Assembly: GCF_040581485.1 (NCBI RefSeq)
Contig: NC_090129.1
Coordinates: 23,876,764-23,940,763 of the forward strand
Reading direction: 5' to 3'
Source: Linepithema humile
Taxonomy: Eukaryota; Arthropoda; Insecta; Hymenoptera; Formicidae
DNA length: 64,000 nucleotides
The notes below the pieces were generated by a model. The model saw only the letters and a list, made by a program, of their open reading frames with translations, was not told the DNA's origin and ran no database searches. This document shows, in pieces, positions 13,601 through 26,994 of this stretch. Made by a program: the position numbers and the translations under genes. Within the stretch, counting starts at the first letter, position 1. Every line of letters begins with the position of its first letter.

Positions 13601-16327
13601 TGATAAGTTCTTACATTGTCAAAAAGTAAAACATCAAATTTTTATCGAGATAAGTTCGAACTCATTGAAAAATAATGCTCTACGAGAATTACTTACATTT
13701 CCAAAAGTTTAAATAATATTCCTGGGGCCTCTGCTCAAATAAAATTTGCTTTACAAATGTGTGTGAGTAATTATTTGTTTATTATTTACAAAATGAACAT
13801 TTTAAAAATGCTTATACCAAAAACTGTTTTGAAAATAGATATATGTAAAAAGATATTATAAGATATAAATTTTATTCAGTTAACAGTATTATTTAATAAA
13901 ATAGTTAAGAATTAGAAGTTACTTTAGAATATTTTTCTCTCTTAAATATCCCGTTTTTTTTTTTTTCGGGAAAATACATAACAAATGTCTATCGTGTGCA
14001 ACACATTACAAGGAATTCGGAAAAGCATATACTTTACCGATATGCATTACAGTATTAGAATACTACATTACAGTATTAGAAGATTAAATTGCCCAGGATT
14101 TTGAGTAAGAGGTAAACCAAATGAAACTAATACAAATATTTGAATTCAGAAGCTAGATTCTCAAGATTAGACAGATTGGAATGGTAAAAGGTAATACGAA
14201 CTAAATTTCCAAAGTGTTTTATGCAAATTTTTAAATATGATTTTTTTTGTACATTTTTATATTAGTTCGTATCAGTGATGGATTTACATTCGCAAATAAA
14301 ATTTGCTTTATAAACATACAACAATTGTTACGATTAACAACTGTAAACAACTGCTGGGCACACACACACACATATGTTCAATCCAACCAAACAATTATTT
14401 TTAATTGAAATAAGTTATATTATTATCTATAATCATCAACTATAATAAATGTTACTTTAGCAATAGTTTATATTTTATATTTTTCAAAGCAGAAACATAG
14501 TAACAGTTACAATTAAAGCGATTTACGATTACAATTAAAGTAATTACAACTGAAATATATGTACTATTGTATGTATATCCTATTCCCTTACTGTACAAAA
14601 TCTTATATAATGTAGATCTAGGCACATCATATACAAAACTTATAAATTTCTTATAATTTATAATTTTAACTTATAATTTTGCCTTATGATCGAAGATATC
14701 TCATTTATTATTATTCTGTGTTGTGTACTGATCGTCATAAATCGATGTCTGCTTCCTTGGAGTAATTTTTCTTATACAATGTGCTAGAGTGCTTTACAAA
14801 TAAAAGAGTAAAACATAGCCAATTGATTGAATTTCTTTTATTTCTTTTTGAATAAAACTCGCGTAAAACTATCAGTTTTTATGACAATGAGAAAAACCTG
14901 CAATAACAATTATTAATGTAAATAATTTTTACATTTTATCGTTTCATATAATTCAACAAAATAAGCAGTTTAATTAACTATCTAGTCAAGTGCAAACATT
15001 AATATAATTAGCTACTATATCTAAGTTTTCTGCGTTTTTTTCTGTTCAATTCTATCTATTGAATAAACTGTAATAGCATGTAGCAACGAAATATATGTAA
15101 AATATTAAAATAAAATTGCATCTATATAACACATATAGAACGTACAATTATTGTTTCATAGAAATAAAAAATTTACAATTTAGATAATAATATAACAAAC
15201 AGCGCAATAAGCTTTTAGAAAATTATTTTATACATCGGAAACAAACAAAGAAAATTCAAATATCTGTCTATCACTATTATTATATATGCGTTATAAAAAA
15301 AAAAGTTTTCAAACGATTAATCAGACTATGGAAATATTTAGACGCGCAAGAAAAATATAAAATAAATATTACATTTTCTTCTCTATACAGAGTATTCCGT
15401 AATTCGCGAAACAAGATGTAGCTAGTGATGGGATTTCAGACCGTCTCAAGCATCTTGAATTAAAGATTGAAAATCAAGAAGTCTCAATATACATTTTGTA
15501 ATAATTTTTTACTGTTGATGATTGAAAAATCTTGGAAGTCTTGAAAGTCTTGAATATGTTAAATATTTTCAATAATATAACCCATATATACATACACACA
15601 TACATATACACACATATACATGTATATATATACATTCAAAATTTTTCAAGACTTTCAAGATTTTTCAAAATTTTCAATTAAAACAGTCTTGCAAGATGTT
15701 TTAAGATTTTTTATTTTTATTTTTAGAAAACTATTTTGCATCCAAAACATAAACAAAAAAGAAAATTCAAATATCTATCTGTCACTGATTATATATATGT
15801 TATAAAAAAAGAAAATCAAGAATAACTAAAAATAAAATAATTTTTATTTTTAGTTATTCTTGATTTGCTAAAAAATTGCAAATAAGAGTTTTGAAATCCT
15901 ATCACTAATTATAGCGTAAAAATTTCCAAGAAAATGAAATAAAATCTTTATGATTTTTCAATCCAAGTTTTTAAAATATAAAGATTTAAAACTGGTCAAT
16001 CAAACTGTATAGCTAAACAGTCGCTTGTTCGCTAAGTCACGCGTAAGATAGTATTAATAACTCACAGATAAACGATCGCTTAACCGTAAGAGTTTGATTA
16101 CCAATTTTGAACCTTTACACTTCAAAAACTGCTGCTTGGATTGAAAAACCCAAAAACTTTTTTATTTCGTTCTTTAAAAACTTTCATACTATAATATTTT
16201 GATTTGCAAATTATGGACCACTCTGTACAAACACATATTGGCTGAAAATTAAATTTATAAAAAAAAGCACGTGAAAAAGCAGATAACTATTTTATCTTTG
16301 TCTACATGCTTTAGTAGTGAATTTAAA
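10646..16327. other. intergenic spacer between convergent sky and YLPM1
   Basis: No coding region is supported here. The first part is presumably the sky 3' UTR. The rest is AT-rich, with TA/TG microsatellite tracts at about 12820-12935 and 15580-15635 and a hAT-like element at 15423-15907. A diverged direct repeat links about 15205-15305 with 15718-15815. On the minus strand a candidate YLPM1 poly(A) signal (TTTATT on +) lies at 16161-16166, about 160 bases past its stop. Confidence 0.7.
15423..15907. mobile_element. hAT-like non-autonomous element (MITE), 485 bp
   Basis: The left end begins TAGTGATGGGATTTCA and the right end finishes TGAAATCCTATCACTA, an inverted pair with one mismatch. 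The TAGTGATGGG start matches the general form of hAT terminal repeats. The flanking 8 bases, GATGTAGC at 15415-15422 and ATTATAGC at 15908-15915, agree at five of eight positions, as expected for an old 8-bp target duplication. There is no transposase reading frame inside. A perfect palindrome with 25-base arms (15813-15837 and 15842-15866) lies within. The class assignment is inferred from end sequence only. Confidence 0.55.
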
Positions 16328-19300
16328 TCATATGTACTTTGTGCGTGTCAAGGCACTTCCGCCCTTTGTAGGATCCATCATTCGATCCCAATTCGTGTGT
16401 CCGACGACGAATCCGACAGCACGCATCTTTTCCTGTTCTTTACGTTCTTCCAAATCGGCCCAACGTACCTGCAATAATATATATAATCTTCGTGAGAGTC
16501 CTTTCACTTATTAATATTGACTGCCGTATCATCCATATCTAGATGAAGCGTGAATTTACATACCCGTTTTTTGCCAGAAGTATCTTCCATATTGTAATAA
16601 TCAGGAACTTGGAGAAAGTCTTCCATAGTTTGCGGTTTTGCTTCGTTTTTCTTTTTCGCTAAACCATCCAGTCGATCTGCATCACAACGAAAATGAAAAT
16701 AAGAGACAATTCACACTATACTATAGGAAATAATTAACATGCACAAAATATAAACGTATACTAATTTGTTCGTACAAAATAGCGTAAATTGGCTTACCTA
16801 ACTTATCTTCAGCTTCCATTTTCTCCCATTTGCTAACACCCTAAAATAGTAATAATATGCATACGTAAAAAAATCATAACATGTATTTCTTAAGTAGAAT
16901 TCTATCATATTTTCTTCCTATTGTGTATTTTTCTATTAGTAACGAACTACCACTTTAGTAAAAAAAAAAGTATTAGTTAATTTAATTACAATTGCATCCT
17001 GAGTATCCGTGTGGCTGTCTTCGCTATCTTCATTTTGTGCAATAGGTTGCTCCTGTATTTCTTGACTATCTTCCATATCGACCTTTAATAAAAATATTTT
17101 TAATTAATATACTTTACAGATATTAATATCTACATACTAATGTGGAGTAAACTTTTAACGCACAAGCCCGGGTTAACTCGGGCCTTCATACTCGCGAGGG
17201 CTATGAAGACCCAAAAATTACATTTATTTTTGACATTTTATTGCAGAAAAATCTGTGCGTTAAGAGATTAAATTTTCTTGTCGCAAACTTGTATGCAAAC
17301 ATTGGTTTTAAGAAAACAAGTGTATTTCGCAATTTGATTTTACATCGCAAAATTACCTCTTCTATCGCCTGCTCTTGCAACATTGAGTTCACATCTAGTT
17401 TTTGATGATAATTAGGCGTTGGCTCGAAGTAATCAATAATTCGATTAATTTCTTCCTCTGTACGATTGTGAATGTTTCTTTTCAAGCATATCTGCAGGTC
17501 CATTTCCATCTCGCATATGTATACCTGTCAACAAATAACATTGTTGTTAGCAAAAATTACTTGTATCAAATTTGCAATGAGATTTCTTACTTGATAATCT
17601 TCAATCATCTAGTTTAATAATATTATCAAATTTAAATAACTTACTTTAAATCCTTTTGTCTTGGCGAAACTCCACATCTCCTCGTAATCCGAAATTTTTT
17701 CGTTAATGCAATCCAATATAATAAAATTGAAGAACCCATCTGTTATGTTTTTCTTAAAAGCTTTAACGAGTGACGTTGTATAACTCTGCTCCATGGCCTC
17801 TTCATATTCGTATATCATTTCCTGTTGCAAATAATAAATTTATGAATAAAATCTTTAAATAGTATAGATTACGTGCAAATATATCTAAAAGATTTGTATA
17901 CGTATAGATAAAACTAAAAACAAAATATTATTGTTGAACTTAAAAGTTGTATGAAATATAATTATATGATTTACTTCGACATGCATTTTCAATCTAAAAA
18001 GATTTCAGAATGTCTTTAAAAAAAAGCAAATCGATAACTTAATTTTAAAATGACAAATATTTGAATATGTTTTATTAGAATGTTGTTTTTAAAATTATTG
18101 AAATATTTTTTATTAGAATATTTCTTATAATTAAATTTCTTAATTGGATTGTACCTTAATTGTGATTTTTTTTCCATTATCATCTTTAGTCTCTTTTTCC
18201 TTTTCAACAAGGAAATAATCGTCTAGACTCAATATTCTGGGTGCAGAGCCACCTTGCTCGACTTCTTTATCCTGCATGGAAAAAAGTTACACCAAATTAG
18301 ATAAATTATATTTCTATATATTCGTAAAATGTACAAATGTTATAATAATTGAAGAAAATGAGGACAATAGAGACGATAGCGAACGGTTGAATTTGAACGA
18401 GATTAACATAAATTTTATTAGATCAAATAATTGCGGAAAAATTGATGTTAAACGCAAGATTATTATTATACAAATTACAACATATAAGAAATATGAATTT
18501 TAGTAGAAAACGCAGTAGTGGAGTAATGAAACGTTACAAGACTGTTAATATAAAGAATATAAAAAAATAAAAAATACGAATAACAATCTATTTAGTTCAA
18601 ACACTATAGTATTTGATAATTTTTTAATAAATATTAATAAATTACTAAATATCTTATTTCATTTTCTATCATTAATTAATAAATTTATATATCAGAATAT
18701 TTAATTATTTATTAATATACCTTGATAAGTTTAGTTACAAAAGATTTGCCACTGCCAGGTGGTCCTCTGAGAATTATAGCTATCTTTGGAGGTCTGTTTT
18801 GACGGCCTGGTGGGCACAATAAGTCATCGACCATCGTGTGATTTGGCAATTTTGGTAATTCCAAAGTTTTTGCAGCTGTCTCCGCGACATTTGTATCCGG
18901 AGAAAAACTGTAACAAAGATTTGTTTTTTAATAAGATAAATGTGATTATAATTAGTATGTGATAGCATTATATCAAATTGATCGAAAAGTTTACTCGTTT
19001 TTCTCCTCTGTTTTTTTTTCGCACTAATAAACAAAAAGAACAAATAAACTTTGCGATCAATCTGATATACTAAAAAAATTAGTTGTCTGTGTAATAATAA
19101 GCACAGATAATTACAAATAAATATATTTTATAATGTAGGAAGGCTTTTGAACAATACAGGTGCGTGTGCATGTAAAGGACAATTTGGAAAAATGGTTCGT
19201 AAACCATCATGTTTTTCTAAATATTTATATGTAACTATGCAGTTTTGCTTTAAAAATCCATATAATAATCGAAGTGACAATAACATCAATCACTAGAAGA

Positions 19301-22300
19301 AAATCATTTCGCATAGAAAATTTGGTATAAATTATTAATCGATAAAAAATCTATTTGTCCGACACAAAGTATGAGAAATTCATTGTGGACAAATCGATAC
19401 TGTAGGTGTAAAATGTGAATATCATCACAGTAATAAAATATGAAATATTCGTATGAAGATCAAAATCACATATTAAAATATCTTCTACGAGAGTAAGAGT
19501 GAAATTTGACGCAAATATTGAAAGCATTCGTCTTTGTGAAAGCATTCGTCTTTGTGAAAGCATTCTCATAGTCTTGTCCGTTAAACGAAGAAGACTTTTA
19601 TACATGCAGAAAGATATTCATTAAACTGTTCGTTCATATTCACGTACAGAGTACGTACGAAAGATTATAAATAACTAGAAAATTGGATAAATTCGAAAAA
19701 ATTTATTACAATAAATATTATTCGTTACTATGTGTTATCTTTGATAATTATGCATGATTAGTGCATTCATCAAATTGATAATACAGATATATTAAATTTG
19801 ATATATCTGTTAAATCTGTATTAGAACTATAAATGCAATGCGGATTTTTCTGATATTCAGATATTCTTAGTAGCCGAAATAATTATTATTCGATTACTCA
19901 AATCTGAATATCTGGATAATCCGTCTCAAAAAATTGTAAAATATCGTCGAACATAAAGTAAAATAGCTTAAGATTTTTTGCATCTTACAGCCATAATAGA
20001 TCATTATATCAAATGTAAAAACTCATATAAATCTTCTTGTTCTATAAATCGGGAATAAATTTCTTTTATATCGCAATTCAATAAAATAGATTTAATATAC
20101 CAGCTCGACTTTCGATTCGTATATTTTTAATATAGATAGTTTAAGGATATAATCCTCTTGCACCTTCAACAAAGTGCATCATGATTTGTGTTGCAGCAAA
20201 TGCGTAATCGCATATGCGCAATATATATTTATGACAAGATATAGTAATAATCTCATAAAACTCGCTATTATTTCAATAAAATTATCAAAACGCATTGTGA
20301 TCATTTTTATGAAATCTTTGCAATTGTGCTTTTTGCTAAGAATTAAACTCTTTGTTTGATTTCAAGCTAGTATCCTTTCTCGGAATAGTGTTTATAATTC
20401 CTGTAAAATAAAGCTTCTACAAGCTTTAAGCTCAAAGAGCAATGTAACATACCTGATGTCCTGCTTTGTGTCTATGACGTTCTTGTTCAAGTTCTCCTGC
20501 CAGCTAACACTTCCTTTCGATCTAAAGAATGCCACATAGATTCATAACGTATGTATCACGTAAACATAATTTTATGCATATCATCAACTACATAGTTATG
20601 ATACATAGTTATGGGATATCTTTATATTACAAAAAAAAAACTTAGGTAAACTAATCTTTTCACGATACCTGCTGTCATCTTTGTCACTGTCTTTATTCAT
20701 TTCCCGTCGAGAACTTTCATGTATCTCTTGAAGTCGTTCTATAGTCGGAAAATAACATACAATGAAACATATTCAGTACAAAAGGCTGTTCATCTTACAA
20801 GGTAATTTATAATTTGAATAATGGACAATATTACAAAGTAAGTTTAAATCCATGTGTTGTTTGCAAATAATATTCCTTTATCAGCCATCCTATTAAAAAA
20901 TTCAGGCTGCTATCTAAATTCTATTACCTGAAACAAATTGTTACCTTTGGGAACGCTTCTATCACATTGATATCGGTCGCTCTGATTGTTACCGGAAGCA
21001 TGTTCGAAGAATCGGGATTCTGATTCGGAATGATGTCCTCTTTCATTACGATCGTTGTTCTCCTTCCTCTCCCCCTCGGACCTCTTATCACTCGATTGCC
21101 AATCGTGCTCCTTCCGCTTGTTATAATCCACCACTTTACGCGCGTCATAATTCGTCGCGAAGTTCTCGTAGCCCCTCGCTTTCTCGTTATATTTCTTCGA
21201 GCTCTCGTACTTGCTCATCTTATCGTTGAACTCCTTCAGATTTTGCTCGTTTTCCACCCAATTTCTAAAATCTTTTCTCGGATGCTGCTGCTGCTGCTGC
21301 TGCTGCTCGCGATTCACTACCACCGGTTTCAAGTCACCATGGCTGTAATCGAAGCACTGAACTGGTAATGGATGTTGATCTGGGATCGACGGACGAGACA
21401 CATGCCCGTAATCGATCATCTTCGCCGGACTGAAAGCGATCGGTTCGATCAACTTCTTATCGATTTCGCCGTGATTATAATTAAACTGCTTAGACACGCA
21501 AAACTCTTGACCTGGCCTCATTTGAGGGCGCTTCATGAACAAATTGGAGGCGTATTTCGATTGAAAATCCTGTCCGGTCGCAGGTTCGCCGTATCGCGGT
21601 CTAAAATCACCTATCTTCGGTTCGGTCGCGGTTCTCTCCAATCTTGATCTCTCGTCGAACATACTCGGAACGTTCCTGTCGACGTTCTGCTGTCCTCCGT
21701 CGGGTCTCTGCTCGCCGCCGAACTTGTCCTTCCAAGCATCATTGGTTACGTATCTTGGATGAGGTGCTGTTTCATCTAATGTTTTTTTAAAAGGATCAAA
21801 CGTACGTCTAGCGTACTCGTTAACGCCATCCTTTCGCATTTCCGCGTCGATATCCGGACAGCTTTTATTAAACTCATCCGGTTTCGGGCTCTCTTCATAC
21901 CTGAATCGCTTAGCAGCGATATTGTCTTCAAGCTGTCCTCTTCTCATATAGGAGAGATTCCTACGCATGTAATCGCTGCGATTAAGAGGGTCGCTCCAAG
22001 GTGGAATATTTGTGCTGCTTGAATCGCTCATGGGGCCTCTCGCCTTGAAGTCCAACGTTCTAAACGGCCCATCGTTAGAGTCTCGGGGTTTAAATCGAGC
22101 GTCATTGAAATTCTTCAGATTTCGCGGGAGAAGAGGATCGTTTTGATCGCGCGAGCCAAGCGAAAGCGAATCGTTAGAATCGCCACGAGAGCCGAACGGC
22201 CCCTCGTTAGGTCTTCGAAAACCAAGCGATCTTTCGCCGGACAGTCCAAAGGCTTGTTCGCTACTGTCGAAGAGCGGTCTCTTATCGAACGGCGCTTCAC

Positions 22301-25300
22301 TCGCTTTACCAAATCTGTTTGGCCCTACGGGACCGAATTGTGATTCGGTGAGACGTCGAGTACCGAAAAGTGTGTCACTGGGCGGCACTCTTTCGTCATT
22401 AGGTGCTCGCGGGCCAAATGGTCCCTCGGGTATTATCAGAGAATCAGGACGATCGTTAGCACTTCTAAGCCCGAGCATATCGTTGCCTCTGGGCGCGAAC
22501 GGACCGGAATTTCGCGGCGCAAACGGCAGGTCGCTGGAGCCTCTCGGCCCGATCTGTCGATCGATGGGTCCATCCGGCATTCGTGATCCAAATCGTTCGT
22601 CCACGGGATCTCGCCGGGCAAACTGTCCACTGTTGAGAGGTCCAGGTAATTCGTCATTACGATCTCGTCCGCCATATTGCTCATCATTGGATCTTCTAGG
22701 ACCTTCATTCGGCGCAGTAGGTCCGAACGGCGGTCTATCGATGAGACCTCGTTGCGAGTCCATAGGACCTTGTTGTTGGAATGTGCTCGGAGCAGGACCC
22801 TTTGGAAACGCGGAAGGATCTCTAGGACCGAACATTGGCGGAGGTCCTCGAGATTCGAACGGCGCGCCAGGTTTAAATTCCATCCCTGTGGGACCAAAAG
22901 GAGAATTGAAACGCGAATCAAACTGATTGCCAACTGATCCCTTATCCTTGAAACCCGCGTTCAGATTGAGATCCGTAGTAATAGGACACAAATTCGGCAG
23001 TTCCGGCGGTGGTTCGATGTTTAAATCTTCCGGCCGTGGGTCGTTTTCACCCATAAAGGGCAAGCTTTCCGGCTTCTTAGTAAAATTATCGTTATCGTTG
23101 CCAGAATTGTCTGTTTTTTCGACGTTGGTTTGAATCTGATCATCATCGCACTTCGTATTTTTCTGCTGCAAAGAATTATCATTGTCGGGAACCTTATTTT
23201 CTTCTTTAATGTCGTCCTTTCTTGAGTTATCTTCAGAAACAACGGGATCTTCCTGCTTAATAGTATTATCAGCCTCGCTCGCTTGCGTTGTCTCCGCACT
23301 TTTGATATCTACAATATTATTACTTTGTAGCGAAGAATCGGGATTAATACTTTCAATACTTTCAGATTGCTCAATAGGAACTTGAGATTGAATGTTGATT
23401 AGTTGCGACTGATTAGGTCTGCTTTCCAAGTCTTTTCCTAATCGTTCGTTATAATCCGCAGGATGTTTGATGAAATCCGGAGGTCCTCTGAAAGGAGGCT
23501 CGTTATCGCGATTGAAAGGCTGACCTCGCGGGCCATACGAGGTGGAAACTTGACCCGAATCGGGAGGAGGATGCTGAAAACTTAATGGTCCACTGTTCGG
23601 AAAGTTCGGCAATCCACCACGATTTGGTGCGTTTTTCTGAAAATCGAAAGAGCTTCTAAAGGGCGAATCGCCAGCGATTTTCTTGAAGCTCTCGCTGAGG
23701 GAGCTAACGCTGCTGGATTTGTCCGAATCGATAAAACTTGGTCTAAACACGTCACTGGCGGCCTTTCGTTTCTCCATAAGCTTCTTCAGCTCTGGCGGTA
23801 GATCGTTCGGTGGACTGAAGGACGGATTTCTGTTAAAACCACGAGAATTAGCGCCGAAATTATCTCGCCTATGATCAGTTCCGTCTTTCGCATCAAAGAA
23901 ATCCGCGTTACTTCTGCCAAATCGATCATTCGGACGAAAGTGTTCGCTGTTCGGTGCAAACCGATCGTTATTGCCAGCGGGGAAGCGATCTTTGGGCTCG
24001 AACCGATCGATTCCCAATCCGGGACCAAATCGTTCACCACCCGACGCAAACCGCTCCGGTGCAAATCGCTCACTGTCCGCACCAAATCGATCGTTTCCAG
24101 GCACGTGATGATCCTTATCCGCCCCTAATCGATCAATTCCGGGTCTAAACCGATCGTTCTCCGGTCCGAACCATTCTTTATTGAACCGATCAGTCGCCGG
24201 ACCAGGTCGATCGTTATTTGGACCAAACTGATCATTTCCCGACGGAAATCTGTCACTTCCCATCGACCCAAATCGATTGTTTTCTCTGCCAAAGCGATCG
24301 TTTGCCGGTGGAAAACGGTCGTTACCCGAAGGGAAGTTACTCTGCGGATTCATTTGATTATTTCCAAAGTCACTAAAATTTCTGTCGCCTCTTCTGAAAC
24401 GTTGTGCACTGTCAAAAGTATCGGGAGATCTAAACTGATTTTGCTCGCTCAAGTTTGGATTGCTACTGTCCCGTCCGAAGCGCTCTTGATCGTCTCTTCT
24501 AAAATTGGACTGTCCGTCAAAATTATGAGGCAGCCGATCGTTTGGATGCATAAAACTTGAAGGATCCGCCGGACCAAACGGCGGACGATCCTTCATACTT
24601 CCTGGCCCCGCTGGTCTCACATTTTGCAAATGCAAGCGATCGTTGTTAGGGAAATTTGGTGGAGGTTGCGAAAAGTTTGGCACGATGTTATTCGGCAGAT
24701 TCGGCGGTGGCTGTGCGAAGTTTGGCGAGATCATTTGCGGTGGACCAGCTTCGGATGGAAGAGGCAGCAGAGACATTGTGCCTCCGGGTGCGAATCCGGG
24801 TTCCATTCTAGGGTGTTGCGGATTTATCCATTGTTGCTGATTAGACCAAGACGCGACACCGGGTCTAGACATATTCACTTGTGACACGATTTGCTGCGTT
24901 CCTTGAGTCGCGGGATGATTGCCGACACTTGTGGTTTCCGGTGGTGGCGGAGGTGGCGGCGGCGGGGGCGGCAAAGGTGCGGCATTTTGCTTTCCCGTCA
25001 GACCCAAAGTCTTCCCGATACCCAACAGATTATTGATCAGTCGCTGATTTTCATTATTCGATAAGATATTCAATATTTTATCATCGCCAGATATGCTTTT
25101 ATCCTTATCAGCTTCTGCTTTCATGGCTTGTTTCTGTTGTTCACGTTTCTTGCGCATCTGCTCGCGCCGTTCGATCAACTTCTCACGCCACGACGTCCAT
25201 TTCGCTTCGTATTGCTTGTACTGAGTCTGAAAATCGAGGGTGTCAAATTGAAGAAGTTGCAACTTTAATTATTCATCTCAAATCAAGCGTTTTCCAATGA

Positions 25301-26994
25301 CTTTAACATTGTCTTTGACACAGTTATAAAAATTCAAAATTAATTGATCCTATTTCATGCAGAGGTCACGCGTAATTCTCGAAATGTAATTGAAAACATA
25401 ACATTGTAAATCACTTTTTTGTCAAATTCTGAAATACTTGAAATCGTTTATTAGTCTTTGTAAAAAAAATCAAAATCAAATTCTTTATTCTTGTATAAAA
25501 AGAGCTAATTATGCATATTATCGAATATATAAAAGTAGCATCACTTACCTTGTCCGGATGATTAGAGTTCTGCTGCTTCCACTTGTTAAATTGCTCTTCC
25601 CACTGTTGAAACTGCTCGTCAAATGTTCTCTCAGCCTCGGTCAAATCATCGTCTTCGGGTTTCAACTTTTTAGCACTATTGGATTCACTAATTACATTAT
25701 TATCGCATTTGTCGGCCGAAAGAAGGTTTTCTCTATTCTCGCCAACCTCAGGTGGTAAAGGTGGCTGATTCGTAGGCAACGGTGGATTCGCAGGGTGATT
25801 TGTCGCGTTTACTTGCGGCAATGTCTTATTGGTAGATTCTTTAGAAGGGAATAACGGAAGATTATTTTGGTGTGGAGGTGGTACGTTCGCAAATTGATAT
25901 GTATTTGTGGTTGCGGGGGGTAAAGGGGGTCGTACATCCTCTTTAGGCAAAGGCGGTGGCTGCACATTTGATGGCAATTGCACCTGGCCTGCCAAATTCA
26001 TATTCTGCGCTGATAAATGCTTCATGGTCTGTTGATACTGAAAACAGATGTTCTATTAAGAGAAATTAGTCAATAATTTATGGCATATCTTTACGAATAT
26101 AAAACATTTTTTGTACATTTAAATTGTTGAAGCTCTTGTAATATTAGCCAACAACGAATAAAGGTTTAAATTCAATGCAGAATAAATTTGTAGCAATGCA
26201 TAGACGTTGCTAACGCTTTAAAATAATAATTTGTTAATATTAAATTTTTTCTTCAAAGAATGTCATATGTAATTTTCTGTATACATTTATAATTGCATTT
26301 ATTCAATATGTTATACTCGTGTATATTTATATATTTTTGTACAATGTTATACCTTGTCACCGTATTGCGCTTGCCATTGTTGATACTGTTGTTGCCATTG
26401 TTGCCACTGAGTCCAGTTTTGTTGTTGTGCAGCTGCCCATTGTTCTGGTGTATATCCACTGGGTGCCTAATATAGATAAATACATGTATAATAAATAAAT
26501 GTTATAAAAAATTTGTCCAAAAGATTTGTCATTAGATAAAATTGGAAAAAAACAGAGTTACAGTCTTAAAATACTTTTTATTAAAAGCTTTTTTTTATTT
26601 AGCAAGAAATTTTTCAATCTTAGTAAAAACAATAAATCTTCTGGACCTACTTTAAAACGTAGTAAGTAAAGACACAATAAATCTTTCGAAGAAATCAAAT
26701 AAAACAAAATTTGCTTTGTTCAATTGTTGATTTGTCTTTATGTGGATAAACCTATATACGCTGCAAAACTTAACTAATGTCCTAATAAATCATATAATTA
26801 GAAGTTGATAAATTATACATATTACAAGTCATCTTTTTTTTTTAAATTGTACTTACTGGTTGATTATAGTATTGCATACAGCTTTGCATCAAGGATATGG
26901 GATCTGCGCCTGCTGCTGCAGCGTAGCCAACTGGCGGCTGCGGCACTGAAGTAATAGCACCAGCTGATAATTGCCATTGATTCCAGTTTTGCAT
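16328..26994 (-). CDS. YLPM1: YLP motif-containing protein 1 (ZAP3), nuclear P-loop protein
   Basis: Fourteen coding exons: 26994-26857, 26466-26353, 26037-25549, 25226-20945, 20738-20669, 20521-20453, 18907-18721, 18271-18155, 17821-17645, 17524-17357, 17082-16990, 16840-16798, 16676-16564 and 16468-16328; 6201 nt, 2066 residues. The N-terminus is rich in Q and W (WQQWQQQYQQWQ). Next come proline-rich segments with an 11-proline run and a 4.3-kb exon of NDRFG-like repeats. The C-terminus is a kinase-like P-loop domain with Walker A GPPGSGKS near residue 1770 and SLDDYF. It ends in the highly conserved VRWADLEERKEQEKMRAVGF ... LTRTKYI. In other animals this protein is nuclear and linked to PP1 and to transcription or RNA regulation; I see no PP1 motif I would vouch for. 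The start is the ATG opening MQNWNQWQL. Confidence 0.93.
23912..24350 (-). repeat. degenerate NDRFG-type tandem repeats inside the large YLPM1 exon
   Basis: About 145 residues in which NDRF/SDRF/ERF followed by G, P or A recurs every 7-13 residues (NDRFPPANDRFGRENNRFG, GNDRFGADSERFAPERFAS). A second, looser block built on FGPR/NDE/FGSR elements lies at about 22140-22870. The repeats are coding, low-complexity and probably disordered. Period and unit vary, so this is protein-level repetition rather than a DNA satellite. Confidence 0.75.

Noticed and set aside
22348..22926. 192-codon open frame antisense to YLPM1
   Set aside because: It is a shadow of the large repeat-coding exon. The reading frame of YLPM1 is supported by conserved ends and splice phase.
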